Assembly (NCBI GenBank): GCA_013203805.1
Contig: JABMPH010000233.1
Span: forward strand, 1-32,423
Length of the DNA stretch: 32,423 nucleotides
Origin: Bacteroidota bacterium
GTDB taxonomy: Bacteria > Bacteroidota > Bacteroidia > Bacteroidales > F082
Direction: 5' to 3'
In this document: in pieces, positions 1-8,829 of the stretch
How the letters are laid out: every line of letters starts with the position of its first letter
How positions within the stretch are numbered: the stretch's first letter is position 1
The notes under the pieces: generated by a model
The model's input: the letters and a program-made list of their open reading frames with translations, nothing else
What the model was told of the DNA's origin: nothing
The model's database searches: none
Position numbers and translations under genes: made by a program

Positions 1-822
1 AGCAATGGTGAAATGAACGACATCACCATTAAAATGCCGGATATTAACAAGTATGAATTTAATTCCCTAACCATAAAAACCGCGGATGGCGAAGTACCGC
101 TATACGAAATTGCTGATATTGTTGAATCTGTGTCACCAAAGCAACTTATCAGAAGAAACCAAAACAGAATTGGAAAGATTACTGCTGATATCGACAGATC
201 TCTTCCCTTTGATCAGGTAATAAAATCAGTACAAGAACAAATAAACAATTCACATTATCCTCCGGATTATGAAATAAGTATTATTGGCGAGGAAGCAAAG
301 CGTAAGGAAGCAATGTCGAACCTTGGTTTTGCATTAATGCTGTCAATTATTTTGGTATACATGGTAATGGCCTCACAATTTGAATCGTTGATTCATCCAT
401 TCACAATACTGTTAACCATTCCTTTGGCTGGTGTTGGAGCGATCTGGGCCTTTTATCTTCTTGGTAAACCTCTAAGTATTATGGCCTTTATCGGAATGAT
501 TATGCTTGCAGGCATTGCCGTTAACGATTCCATTATTCTTGTTGATGCGATAAACAAATTTAGAGCTGTGGGCAAATCAATTCGTGAATCAATTATCAGC
601 GCAGGCGAAAACCGAATCAGACCCATTATCATGACCAGTATAACAACAATACTTGCATTATTACCACTTACCATAGGGATGGGAGAAAGCGCAGCTCTTC
701 GATCACCAATGGCCATAGCAGTAATTGCAGGACTTATAAGCTCAACCTTACTAACACTCGTTGTAATACCATGCGTGTATTATGTTTTCGAAACAGCAAA
801 GGAATCTGTTTTTGGTAAATAG
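1..822 (+). CDS. RND efflux permease, C-terminal part (5' end outside window)
   Basis: The reading frame is open from base 1, and 273 codons are visible. The product is the C-terminal part of an AcrB/HAE-type inner-membrane RND pump, which uses the proton gradient to move substrates towards an outer-membrane channel. A periplasmic porter/docking segment comes first (visible residues 1-100). It is followed by a block of hydrophobic helices with the family motifs FESL-x-HPFTI, GIAVNDSIILVDA and RPIIMTSITTILALLPL. This matches TM8-TM12 of the family. The protein ends normally after the last helix (VVIPCVYYVF). A second, fused RND gene follows on the same strand, so this is probably one of two RND permeases in one efflux operon whose adaptor and outer-membrane genes would lie upstream. 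The substrate cannot be read from the sequence. Confidence 0.93.
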   Translation, partial: SNGEMNDITIKMPDINKYEFNSLTIKTADGEVPLYEIADIVESVSPKQLIRRNQNRIGKITADIDRSLPFDQVIKSVQEQINNSHYPPDYEISIIGEEAKRKEAMSNLGFALMLSIILVYMVMASQFESLIHPFTILLTIPLAGVGAIWAFYLLGKPLSIMAFIGMIMLAGIAVNDSIILVDAINKFRAVGKSIRESIISAGENRIRPIIMTSITTILALLPLTIGMGESAALRSPMAIAVIAGLISSTLLTLVVIPCVYYVFETAKESVFGK

Positions 823-830
823 CAATTGAT

Positions 831-1085
831 ATGGCAGAAAATAAATTAGCAATACAGGAAGAAGTCATTATGAATAAGATCTATCTTATCAGGGATCAAA
901 AGGTAATGTTAGATAGTAATTTGAAATCGCAAATTGCGACATCAAGTTGGGGAGGTAGAAGAAAATTATCACATGTACTTACCGAGCAAGTTGGTTCAAT
1001 ACTCTCAATAGTTTTAAATTTTGAACAAACCTTTACTTATAACACACAACTCAAAACACACAACTCATCAACTAATGACCTATAG
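831..1085 (+). pseudogene. ORF6N-domain protein remnant with internal deletion
   Basis: An 84-codon frame lies 8 bp after the RND stop and 3 bp before the next RND start. Residues 14-31 (NKIYLIRDQKVMLDSNL) match the start of the ORF6N domain, a DNA-binding-associated domain of phage and mobile-element proteins. Residues 32-65 (KSQIATSSWGGRR, then TEQ, then VLNFEQ) match its C-terminal part, normally read as RSQIATSSWGGRRYLPYAFTEQG. About 50 residues that normally separate these blocks, including the AELYGVE/RFPEDF region, are missing, and the domain's continuation after VLN is replaced by low-complexity sequence. The frame is open but the domain cannot be complete, so I call it a remnant. A perfect 13-bp palindrome (TCGCAAATTGCGA, 927-939) lies at the apparent junction. 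The family assignment comes from remembered domain consensus. Confidence 0.75.
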
Positions 1086-1088
1086 AAA

Positions 1089-4000
1089 ATGAATTTTATC
1101 ATTAAAAGAAAAGTTCTGATAACAATGCTGTTCACGGCACTTACAATGCTGGGGTGGTTTTCATATAAGCAGCTTTCTGTGGAGTTATATCCAAATGCTC
1201 AAATCCCATTTTTATTTATAAATGTGGGGAGTGCACTTGAGGTTGACCCTGAATACATGGAAAAACAAGCTATTATTCCAATTGAAGGAGCAGTAGGAAC
1301 TCTTGAGGGGGTTGATAAAATTGAATCCACAGCAGGTCAGCAACAGGGCACAATCAGGGTGTCGTACGATAAGTCGACAAACATAAAGCTTGCCTATTTA
1401 AAGCTCATTGAAAAGATTGACGAAATCCGAGGAACACTGCCCGAGGAATTTATGGTACAGGTTTTTAAGTTTGATTTGGAACAGTTAAACAATATGTTCA
1501 TGACAATTCAGGCTCGTGGTGGTGGTGGGGTTGACAGAGTGAGACATGTTGTTGAGCAAGAAATTGTAAATAAATTCAAAAATTTAAACGGTATCTCCAA
1601 TGCCGAAATATTTGGTGGCAGAGAAAAATCTGTTGATATAATACTTAAAGAAGATGTTTGTAAAGGATATAACATTACTCCTGCTGATGTACGATCAGCA
1701 ATAAATTCAAATAGCCTTGCCCGTACATATGTTGGTAAAGTAACCGAGAACAATCGGCTACATTCGGTAAATGTTGTAAGCGAATTTGTAAATGTCAACG
1801 ATCTTTATGAGGTGGTCATAATCGAATCGGGAGATATTAAACTAAAAGATATTGCCACAATTAATTTTGGCTTAAAAGAACAGGATTCATACAGCCGTGT
1901 AAATGGAAAAGAGTCTGTTACAATTCAGCTAACCCGTGATTCACAGGCTAATATTATTGAACTCGCCGAAACAACAGAAAAACTTATCGCTTCTCTCAAT
2001 GAAGAATTTAGTCATAAGGATATCCAGCTCGTTATTCAAAACAACTCTGCCGAAATAATGGAGAAGAATATTGACCTAATCATCGAATTAGCTATGATTG
2101 GTGGATTGCTGGCAATATTTATCCTGTGGGTATTTCTTAGGAATTTAAAACTTGTTATTGCTGTTGCGCTTGCAATTCCTATTTCTGTTTATACTGCCTT
2201 TAACTTTTTCTATGCCTACGACATCACAATTAACAGTTTAACCCTGCTGGGGATGGCTCTGGCAATTGGAATGTTGCTTGACAATAGTGTTGTTGTATTA
2301 GAAAATATTTATCGACTTGCAGCAAAAAAAATAAGCCCTGCCATAGCAGTAGTTCAGGGAACTAAAGAAGTGTCGCGTTCCATAATTGCTGCAACATTAA
2401 CAACGGTTACTGTTTTCCTTCCGTTTCTATTCTCGACCAACTTTTTTATCGGACTATTGGGCAAGCATATCGGAGTATCAATAATATCAACATTACTTGT
2501 TTCTCTAGCTGTAGCTTTGTTGTTTATTCCGATGATAACCTATGTTTTCCTGACCTGGAAGAAAAGTTCGAACGAGATTATCTTTGAACGCATTTCGCAC
2601 CATAACAGGTTAATTCAAATATATCTGGTGTTCCTTAAAACCAGCATGCGAAATCCAGGCAAAGTTATCATGGGAGCTTTGGGCGTGTTTTTTGTAACCC
2701 TGTTAATAAGTCTGGGGATTAGTACATTTTCTACCGAAGAACCAGAAATAAAAGATATAAACCTATATGTTACAATGCCCGGAGGAACAACTCTGGAAAA
2801 TACCGATTTGCTTATTGCAGAAGTTGAAAAAAAACTTGACAGCCTTCAGGAAAAGAAAGATGTCCTTAGCCAAATATACGAAGAAGAAGCTGTACTTACC
2901 ATTACATTATCCGATGATTATCGAGATATCAGAAATATGAGTATTCCGAGTATTAAAAATGATATTATTGAATCACTGCAGGATTTTAAACAAGCAGAAT
3001 TTACATGGGATCCACCAGCTACTGGCAACAGGTTTGGAAGCGGCGGTTTTGATGATGATGATGGCATGGCTCGAATACTTGGGATAGGAACCCAACAGGA
3101 AAAAATATTGATAAAGGGACAGGATTTCAATCAAATGCAAAACAAAGCACAAGATATTGAATATTACCTTGGTCAGATTTCATCAATAAAGAGAATCAAT
3201 ATCAAAGTACCCGAAAAGCGCCCCGAAGTTCAATTACTTTTCGATAAGCAATTAATGTCGTTATACGATATTCCGGTCACTTCGGTACTTTCAGAACTCA
3301 ACTCATTCCAGCCCAGTTTTTCAAGTGGCGTGTTATTAAAACAGGGTAACGAAGAGTTTGATATTCAAATTAAAATGCCCGAGTTGGATGAAACCGTTAC
3401 CGATCGCAATATTCACGACTTAAAAACTCTCAATGTAAGAGGCAGTACTGGGTCAACATTTGAGCTCCAGAATATTAGTGATTTTAATTTCACAACGGGT
3501 TTGTCAACCATTAAACGGAAAAACCAGGAAAAACAAATAGAAATATCCTATGAATTTTTAGATGAGGTAAACGATGAAAATGATCTTCTAACTGCTGCCA
3601 GAGCAGAGGTTGATGACCTGATTTCAACCATAAGTCTTAGCTCAGATATGGTTGTTGAGGTAGTACATGAAGATGATGAGCTTGGTGAATTTGGTTTCTT
3701 ATTATTAATGGCTGTAATGCTAATCTATATGATTCTGGCATCAGTATTTGAGTCGTTTACAATGCCAATCGTAATGATGTTTTCAATACCCCTTGCTGCA
3801 ATTGGTTCACTAATATTGCTCATCCTAACAGGAACTTCCATAATGAATGCAAATGTATTTACAGGATTCTTAATCTTGCTTGGTATTGTTGTGAATAATG
3901 GAATTATTATGATCGATTATACCCGTGTGTTACAAAAGCGAGGCTATCGAGAAACCAGAGCGTTAATGACAGCTGGCCTTGCCAGAGTACGACCAATATT

Positions 4001-5804
4001 AATTACGGCAATTACAACCATTATTGCATTAATTCCTCTGGCCATGGGTAAAGCAGAGTATGTAACACAAATTGGCGTTCCGTTTGCAATAACAGTTATT
4101 GGCGGTTTGGCTTTAAGTACATTGCTAACCCTTGTTTTTATTCCTACTTTTTATTCCGGTTTACAATCTGCGTTAAGCTGGATAAAAGAACAATCTGTTA
4201 TTATAAAAACGATTCAAATTATACTATGGGTAGTTGGAACCTACTATATTTATACTGAAGTAGACAGCAAAGTTTGGATGTTGATATACTTTATTGTTCT
4301 GATAATATCTGTGCCAACAGCAATATATTTTATAAAAACAAGCCTCCGAAAAGCCTCTGAAAATCTTATCGCTGATGATCAGCCAATATTAATCGAAATA
4401 CGAAATGTCGTTAAAATTTACGATTGGGATAATCGTTTTTCACGTGAGTGGAAATCAGGGTTAAATATCCGCAAACGACTTGGTATTCACGATACATCTT
4501 CCAAATCAAGTATACTTGCAGGTTTGATATGGCAGCTCCCGGTTATTGCCTTTTCATACTATTTGATATATTTCCATATCGAAAGTGGCTTTTGGTATTT
4601 TATATTGCAGATGGTATTTTATGTGCTTGTTATTGGAATGCTTTCTTCATTAAAAACACATCTTATATCAAGCAAAAGAAATAAGATAATTCGACTCTTT
4701 AGCAGGGTGATTTTTGGTTCATTCTATTGGTTATATCCAGGAATTGCCATATACAGTTTTTACAGTATCTATTCACTGCCGGGTCTTGTTATTCCTGTGG
4801 GAATTATCTGGTATCTAGCATCAGCGATTAAGGTAACCGCCGACAATCTCCACAACAACAAAGTTGATGTTAACAGAGTTAAGGGTTGGTTTAAAGGAAT
4901 AAGAAAAATGTTCTATCGGTTTGTATTGGTTATTCCTGTTCTTGGTAAGAAAAAGAAACCATTCAAAGCTGTAACCGGCGTAAAATTCGATATTGAAAAC
5001 GGTATGTTCGGATTGTTGGGGCCAAATGGTGCCGGTAAGTCAACGCTTATGCGCATAATTTGTGGAATACTGGAGCCCAGCTACGGACAGATTACCATTA
5101 ACGACATTGATCTTAAGGAAAACCGCGAAGAACTTCAGGGACTAATAGGTTATCTGCCCCAGGAATTTGGTATGTATGAAAATATGACGGCATGGGATTT
5201 CCTTAACTATATTGGGGTTCTTAAAAAGTTATACGACAAAAAAACAAGAGAAAACCGGGTAGAATACGTGCTGAAGGCTGTTCATATGTACGATAACCGT
5301 AATGGAAAAATTGGATCCTTTTCGGGAGGGATGAAACAGCGTATTGGTATAGCACAAATACTATTGCATCTGCCTCGAATTCTTGTGGTTGACGAACCTA
5401 CAGCTGGCTTAGATCCTAGGGAACGTATAAGATTCCGTAACCTATTGGTTGAATTAAGCAAAGATCGTATTGTCATTTTCTCAACCCATATTATTGAAGA
5501 TGTTGCCAGCTCATGTAACAGAGTAGCTGTAATGAAAAAAGGTGGTGTTGTTTATCTTGGAAAGCCAATTGAAATGGCTGATATTGCAAAGGGTAAAATA
5601 TGGACAATGAATCTACCTGTTTATGAATTTGAGTCCATTAAAGATAACCTTACCATTATACATCATATGCGCGAAAATGATATTATCAGAGTGAGATGCT
5701 TGTCAGATGCTTCTCCTGTTGAAAATGCTCAGTCGGTTAAAGCTAATCTGGAAGATGCATATTTGTATTTGTTGAAAAGAGACAACGGATTGAATAGATT
5801 ATAG
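1089..5804 (+). CDS. RND permease fused to membrane helices and a split ABC ATPase domain
   Basis: This is a 1571-residue protein. Residues 1-1030 form a complete RND permease. They include an N-terminal helix, two periplasmic porter regions, the TM4 motif LAIGMLLDNSVVVLEN with a single Asp (D398) where AcrB has two, and TM10 GIVVNNGIIMIDY with no AcrB-like Lys. Two further helices follow (about 1035-1083). Residues 1101-1111 (ILIEIRNVVKIY) look like the first strand and A-loop Tyr (Y1111) of an ABC ATPase. About four helices come next (about 1138-1260), and then the ATPase resumes. Its motifs are Walker A GPNGAGKST 1311-1319, Q-loop Q1358, signature SGGMKQR from 1412, Walker B with D1435/E1436, and H-loop H1467. 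All ATPase motifs look intact. A-loop to Walker A is normally about 35 residues and here is 200. An ABC-2 permease follows downstream, a plausible partner. Inference: a hybrid export pump. The frame is continuous with no sign of frameshift. Confidence 0.93.
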   Translation: MNFIIKRKVLITMLFTALTMLGWFSYKQLSVELYPNAQIPFLFINVGSALEVDPEYMEKQAIIPIEGAVGTLEGVDKIESTAGQQQGTIRVSYDKSTNIKLAYLKLIEKIDEIRGTLPEEFMVQVFKFDLEQLNNMFMTIQARGGGGVDRVRHVVEQEIVNKFKNLNGISNAEIFGGREKSVDIILKEDVCKGYNITPADVRSAINSNSLARTYVGKVTENNRLHSVNVVSEFVNVNDLYEVVIIESGDIKLKDIATINFGLKEQDSYSRVNGKESVTIQLTRDSQANIIELAETTEKLIASLNEEFSHKDIQLVIQNNSAEIMEKNIDLIIELAMIGGLLAIFILWVFLRNLKLVIAVALAIPISVYTAFNFFYAYDITINSLTLLGMALAIGMLLDNSVVVLENIYRLAAKKISPAIAVVQGTKEVSRSIIAATLTTVTVFLPFLFSTNFFIGLLGKHIGVSIISTLLVSLAVALLFIPMITYVFLTWKKSSNEIIFERISHHNRLIQIYLVFLKTSMRNPGKVIMGALGVFFVTLLISLGISTFSTEEPEIKDINLYVTMPGGTTLENTDLLIAEVEKKLDSLQEKKDVLSQIYEEEAVLTITLSDDYRDIRNMSIPSIKNDIIESLQDFKQAEFTWDPPATGNRFGSGGFDDDDGMARILGIGTQQEKILIKGQDFNQMQNKAQDIEYYLGQISSIKRINIKVPEKRPEVQLLFDKQLMSLYDIPVTSVLSELNSFQPSFSSGVLLKQGNEEFDIQIKMPELDETVTDRNIHDLKTLNVRGSTGSTFELQNISDFNFTTGLSTIKRKNQEKQIEISYEFLDEVNDENDLLTAARAEVDDLISTISLSSDMVVEVVHEDDELGEFGFLLLMAVMLIYMILASVFESFTMPIVMMFSIPLAAIGSLILLILTGTSIMNANVFTGFLILLGIVVNNGIIMIDYTRVLQKRGYRETRALMTAGLARVRPILITAITTIIALIPLAMGKAEYVTQIGVPFAITVIGGLALSTLLTLVFIPTFYSGLQSALSWIKEQSVIIKTIQIILWVVGTYYIYTEVDSKVWMLIYFIVLIISVPTAIYFIKTSLRKASENLIADDQPILIEIRNVVKIYDWDNRFSREWKSGLNIRKRLGIHDTSSKSSILAGLIWQLPVIAFSYYLIYFHIESGFWYFILQMVFYVLVIGMLSSLKTHLISSKRNKIIRLFSRVIFGSFYWLYPGIAIYSFYSIYSLPGLVIPVGIIWYLASAIKVTADNLHNNKVDVNRVKGWFKGIRKMFYRFVLVIPVLGKKKKPFKAVTGVKFDIENGMFGLLGPNGAGKSTLMRIICGILEPSYGQITINDIDLKENREELQGLIGYLPQEFGMYENMTAWDFLNYIGVLKKLYDKKTRENRVEYVLKAVHMYDNRNGKIGSFSGGMKQRIGIAQILLHLPRILVVDEPTAGLDPRERIRFRNLLVELSKDRIVIFSTHIIEDVASSCNRVAVMKKGGVVYLGKPIEMADIAKGKIWTMNLPVYEFESIKDNLTIIHHMRENDIIRVRCLSDASPVENAQSVKANLEDAYLYLLKRDNGLNRL

Positions 5805-5887
5805 GGGAATGGTTTATGGATATAGAGCATATGATATATGCAAAAAGTTTAAATTAAGAACATAACAGAAAAATATAAAGAGACTTT

Positions 5888-5957
5888 TGTCATTCTGAAC
5901 GAAGTGAAGAATCTCATTTCCTTAACATTTAGATTCTTCGCTACGCACAAAATGACA
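5888..5957. repeat. REP-like imperfect inverted repeat
   Basis: Two 27-bp arms (5888-5914 and 5931-5957) are inverted copies matching at 22 of 27 positions, with a 16-nt loop. The left arm begins TGTCATTCTGAACGAAG and the right arm ends with ACAAAATGACA. The text CATTCTGAxCGxAGxGAAGAATCT is familiar as an interspersed palindrome in many Bacteroidota genomes. It sits in the 173-bp gap between the fusion gene and the ABC-2 permease. It could act as an intercistronic stem-loop that alters downstream expression, or be a passive repeat. No second copy was seen in this window. Confidence 0.8.
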
Positions 5958-5977
5958 CTCAAATAATAGTTTGAAAA

Positions 5978-6679
5978 ATGAAGAATAAAATACATCTCGT
6001 AATAAGCATGATAAACTACAATTTGAAAATTATTTTTGCAAATAAGTTTATTTATTTCATGATTGCTGCTGTCGCATTCTATTTCCTTGTGATTGGAATT
6101 ATGCTTTTTTCCGACCAACCACCTCTTGAAGAATATATCTACAATTCACTTATTTTTCCCGGATTATTAATAATCTTCTATCCCGTTCTATTTAATATCC
6201 AAAACGATAAGGATGCCCGAATGCTTGAAATTGTTTTTAGTATTCCCAACTACCGTTACAAAATATATTTGGTGCGATTTGTAATAAGCCTGCTCCTATT
6301 GACTGTTGTTATTTTTCTTATGACTCTCTTTTCGGTGTTTGCAATTATTCAGGTACCGGTATTTTACATGGTTTATCAGGTAATGTACCCTCTTGTTTTT
6401 CTTGCTTGCCTTTCCTTTTTATTTACCACGCTGGTAAAAAATGCTAGTGGAGCTGCAGTTATAATGGTTATTATTGGATTGTTTTTTTGGATTCTGGCTG
6501 AACCCCTTTCTCACAGCAAGTGGAATATTTTTTTAAATCCATTAAATATTCCTTCCGATATTAGCTATTCCATTTGGATAAACATCGTATTTCAAAATCG
6601 TCTTATGCTTGTTGTTGGCTCAGTAATATCAATACTTTGGGCATTAATAAACCTCCAGAAACGAGAAAAATTCGTTTAA
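5978..6679 (+). CDS. ABC-2 type transporter permease
   Basis: A 233-residue integral membrane protein with about six hydrophobic helices: residues 25-45, 58-75, 100-125, 130-152, 158-175 and 208-228. Between helices 2 and 3 lies the segment NIQNDKDARMLEIVFSIPNYRYKIYLVRF, a pattern typical of the cytoplasmic coupling region of ABC-2 permeases (compare 'E..GT...L...P.sr...l..K'). Its length fits a complete half-transporter. It lies 173 bp downstream of the RND-ABC fusion on the same strand, and no other ATPase is near, so the fused ATPase domain is the obvious partner. A REP-like stem-loop lies between them, so it may be expressed at a different level. The specific substrate is unknown. Confidence 0.8.
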   Translation: MKNKIHLVISMINYNLKIIFANKFIYFMIAAVAFYFLVIGIMLFSDQPPLEEYIYNSLIFPGLLIIFYPVLFNIQNDKDARMLEIVFSIPNYRYKIYLVRFVISLLLLTVVIFLMTLFSVFAIIQVPVFYMVYQVMYPLVFLACLSFLFTTLVKNASGAAVIMVIIGLFFWILAEPLSHSKWNIFLNPLNIPSDISYSIWINIVFQNRLMLVVGSVISILWALINLQKREKFV

Positions 6680-6850
6680 GTCTTCCATTAAACAAATTCA
6701 TATCACTAGCGTTTGTCCTCCTGAGACCCAACACCCTTGGTAAAAAGGGCGCACATAGTGTGATGTCAATATTCAGTTGAAATCTTTAGGAATTGCAAAT
6801 AGAAATTTATAGAACTGTATGGTTATGTTATGTATATATTCCTTTGAGAT

Positions 6851-6886
6851 ACTTTGTGCAATCCTTTGTGTGACTTTGTGGTTAAT
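6851..6886. repeat. Dispersed CTTTGTG-type repeat
   Basis: Three copies of CTTTGTG occur within 36 bp, starting at 6852, 6864 and 6874 and ending in GTGGTTAATC. Related text occurs as an inverted pair at 17966-18010 and 18084-18110. Similar 'ACTTTGTG...GTGGTTAA' sequences are common intergenic repeats in Bacteroidota, as I remember. The function is unknown. Confidence 0.5.
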
Positions 6887-6980
6887 CATCAATAGTATTT
6901 TTTACTACAAAGGTTTCACTTGGTATAGAATGACATCGTTTCAATAATAAATAGATGGTATAAGTGTGACACATTTTCAA

Positions 6981-6988
6981 TATTTTTG
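6981..6988 (+). promoter_or_regulatory. Candidate Bacteroidota -7 promoter box
   Basis: TATTTTTG matches the TAnnTTTG consensus exactly and lies 17 bp before the start codon at 7006. No clear TTTG/TTG -33 element was found at the expected distance. Confidence 0.45.
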
Positions 6989-7005
6989 TCTTCGAATATT
7001 CTGAT

Positions 7006-8829
7006 ATGAATTTAACCAATACGCCAAAAAATATAACACTGCTATTAACCATTCTACTAACAGGTTTTTCCCTGTCTTCACAGATAATTCCAAAAAAATA
7101 CATTTGCTATAAAACACCATCTGCAATTGAAATTGATGGCCATGTTTATGATGAAATCTGGAAAACAATTCCTTGGTCAGACTTCTTTGAAGATATTGAG
7201 GGAAACTCAAAACCAAAGCCTCAGTACCAAACCCGTATGAAAATGCTTTGGGATAATGAATATTTGTACATCGCCGCCGAATTGGAAGAACCAAATATCT
7301 GGGGGTATTTGGAAAAGCATGACGACATAATTTATAGAGATAATGATTTTGAAGTGTTTATTGATCCCACCAATGATGGTTTGAACTATTTTGAAATTGA
7401 AATAAATGCTTTGGAAACGGTACTCGACCTCTTCATGAATAAGCCCTATAAAAATGGAGGTAAAGCAGATTTGAGTTGGAACGCCAAAGGATTAAAAAAG
7501 GCAATAAAAATTTACGGAAACATTAATGACTCAATAAATGAAGATGTTAAGTGGACAGTTGAACTTGCTATTCCTTGGGCTGCTTATAGCTCTTGTGTTT
7601 CTGGTATTAATATGCCAACTCATGGGGATACTTGGCGAATGAATTTCTCCAGAGTGCAGTGGGAAACCGAATTTTGTGATGGTAGATATAAAAAGAAGGC
7701 CGATCCTGAAACAGTAAACCCCATTCCTGAAAACAATTGGGTGTGGTCACCTCAAGGTGTAATTAATATGCATGTTCCTCAGCATTGGGGTACTGTGACT
7801 TTCGTTGATGAAACAACCCATGTCTCGAATAAGATTTGGACTGATGACGGATATCCTAAATATTGGGTTTGGATGGGTGGAGATACGAACCTTAAAGTTA
7901 GAAATTGGGAAACCATTTTCCAGAAACTTGATGATGCCGGTATTAAAGGATTTCTTTTTGGAGGAGGGGTTACTTTGCTAAACAAAGTAATTCCTATTGC
8001 AAAGCAATATGATATTAATGTTCATGCATGGTTCTGGACTATGAACCGTGGTGATGCTAAACCTGAATGGCTGAGTGTAAATCAGCTAGGAAAATCGTTG
8101 GCTGATGAAAAGGCCTATGTTGACTATTATAAATTTATGTGCCCCGCTCTCCCTGAGGTCAAAGACTTCATCAAGAATAAAATGGATGAACTTGCCACTG
8201 TGAAAGGGTTAAAGGGAATACATATGGATTATATCCGTTATGTTGATGTAATTCTACCCATTGGATTACAACCAAAATATGGACTGGTTCAAGATCATAT
8301 TATGCCTGAGTTTGATTATGGATACCATCCGTATATGCGAAATCTGTTTAAGGTCAAATATGGAACTGATCCTTTGGATTTGGAAAATTCTGGAACTAGT
8401 GAAAAGTGGATAAATTTCAGACTGGAAGAATTGAATAGTACAATAGATGTATTGCGCGATCATGTTAAATCAAAAGAACTAAATATTTCAGCAGCAGTAT
8501 TCCCTACACCAAGGATGTCTTCTGAAATGGTACGTCAAAACTGGAAAAATTGGCATCTTGATTGTTATTTCCCAATGGTATATCACAATTTTTATAACGA
8601 GCCAATAAGTTGGACTCAAAAAGTTATTGAAGAGGACAGAAAAGTTGTTGGCAATGATTCAAAAGTATTCTGTGGGTTATATCTGCCTGCTTTACAAAAT
8701 GATAACGATCTTACAAAGGCAATAAACGCAGCCATGATTGGAGGAGCTGATGGAGTTTCTTTTTTTAGTTATGGGGCATTAAATGATGATATAATATTTC
8801 AAATAAAGAGTTTTACAAAATCTGAGTGA
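7006..8829 (+). CDS. Secreted CBM9-like plus GHL10-like glycoside hydrolase family protein
   Basis: A 607-residue protein with an N-terminal signal peptide (hydrophobic residues 10-26, cleavage near SLSSQ). Residues about 35-260 resemble the CBM9-like/DOMON-type carbohydrate-binding domain: AIEIDGHVYDEIW, MLWDNEYLYIAAELEEP, DNDFEVFIDP, and later WTVELAIPW. Residues about 275-600 resemble the glycosyl-hydrolase-like 10 (GHL10) TIM barrel: KGFLFGGGVTLL, INVHAWFWTMNRG, and GLKGIHMDYIRY with D408 as a likely active-site acid. It is expected to be exported and to act on a polysaccharide, but the substrate cannot be deduced. It stands alone, with no SusC/SusD pair nearby, so it is not part of a typical polysaccharide utilisation locus. 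A promoter box lies just upstream. Some GHL10 proteins are of unproven activity, so 'hydrolase' is family inference. Confidence 0.82.
   Translation: MNLTNTPKNITLLLTILLTGFSLSSQIIPKKYICYKTPSAIEIDGHVYDEIWKTIPWSDFFEDIEGNSKPKPQYQTRMKMLWDNEYLYIAAELEEPNIWGYLEKHDDIIYRDNDFEVFIDPTNDGLNYFEIEINALETVLDLFMNKPYKNGGKADLSWNAKGLKKAIKIYGNINDSINEDVKWTVELAIPWAAYSSCVSGINMPTHGDTWRMNFSRVQWETEFCDGRYKKKADPETVNPIPENNWVWSPQGVINMHVPQHWGTVTFVDETTHVSNKIWTDDGYPKYWVWMGGDTNLKVRNWETIFQKLDDAGIKGFLFGGGVTLLNKVIPIAKQYDINVHAWFWTMNRGDAKPEWLSVNQLGKSLADEKAYVDYYKFMCPALPEVKDFIKNKMDELATVKGLKGIHMDYIRYVDVILPIGLQPKYGLVQDHIMPEFDYGYHPYMRNLFKVKYGTDPLDLENSGTSEKWINFRLEELNSTIDVLRDHVKSKELNISAAVFPTPRMSSEMVRQNWKNWHLDCYFPMVYHNFYNEPISWTQKVIEEDRKVVGNDSKVFCGLYLPALQNDNDLTKAINAAMIGGADGVSFFSYGALNDDIIFQIKSFTKSE

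Larger units (their letters stand above)
6680..7005. other. Intergenic region with CTTTGTG repeat and a promoter
   Basis: No supportable gene. It contains a short degenerate repeat (6851-6886), a weak hairpin CCCTT...AAGGG near 6731, and a TAnnTTTG box just before the next gene. No intrinsic terminator with a T-run was found after the permease. Confidence 0.6.

Noticed and set aside
1508..1798. Minus-strand frame inside the RND fusion gene
   Set aside because: Shadow of a strongly supported gene with conserved RND motifs on the other strand.
5849..6118. Minus-strand frame of 89 codons overlapping the ABC-2 permease start
   Set aside because: It is produced by the REP-like palindrome (the recurrent 'FRMTK' type translation) and by the reverse of a real gene.
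6574..6780. Plus-strand frame of 68 codons at the end of the ABC-2 permease
   Set aside because: It overlaps the permease in another frame, its tail is not recognisable, and no start signal supports it.
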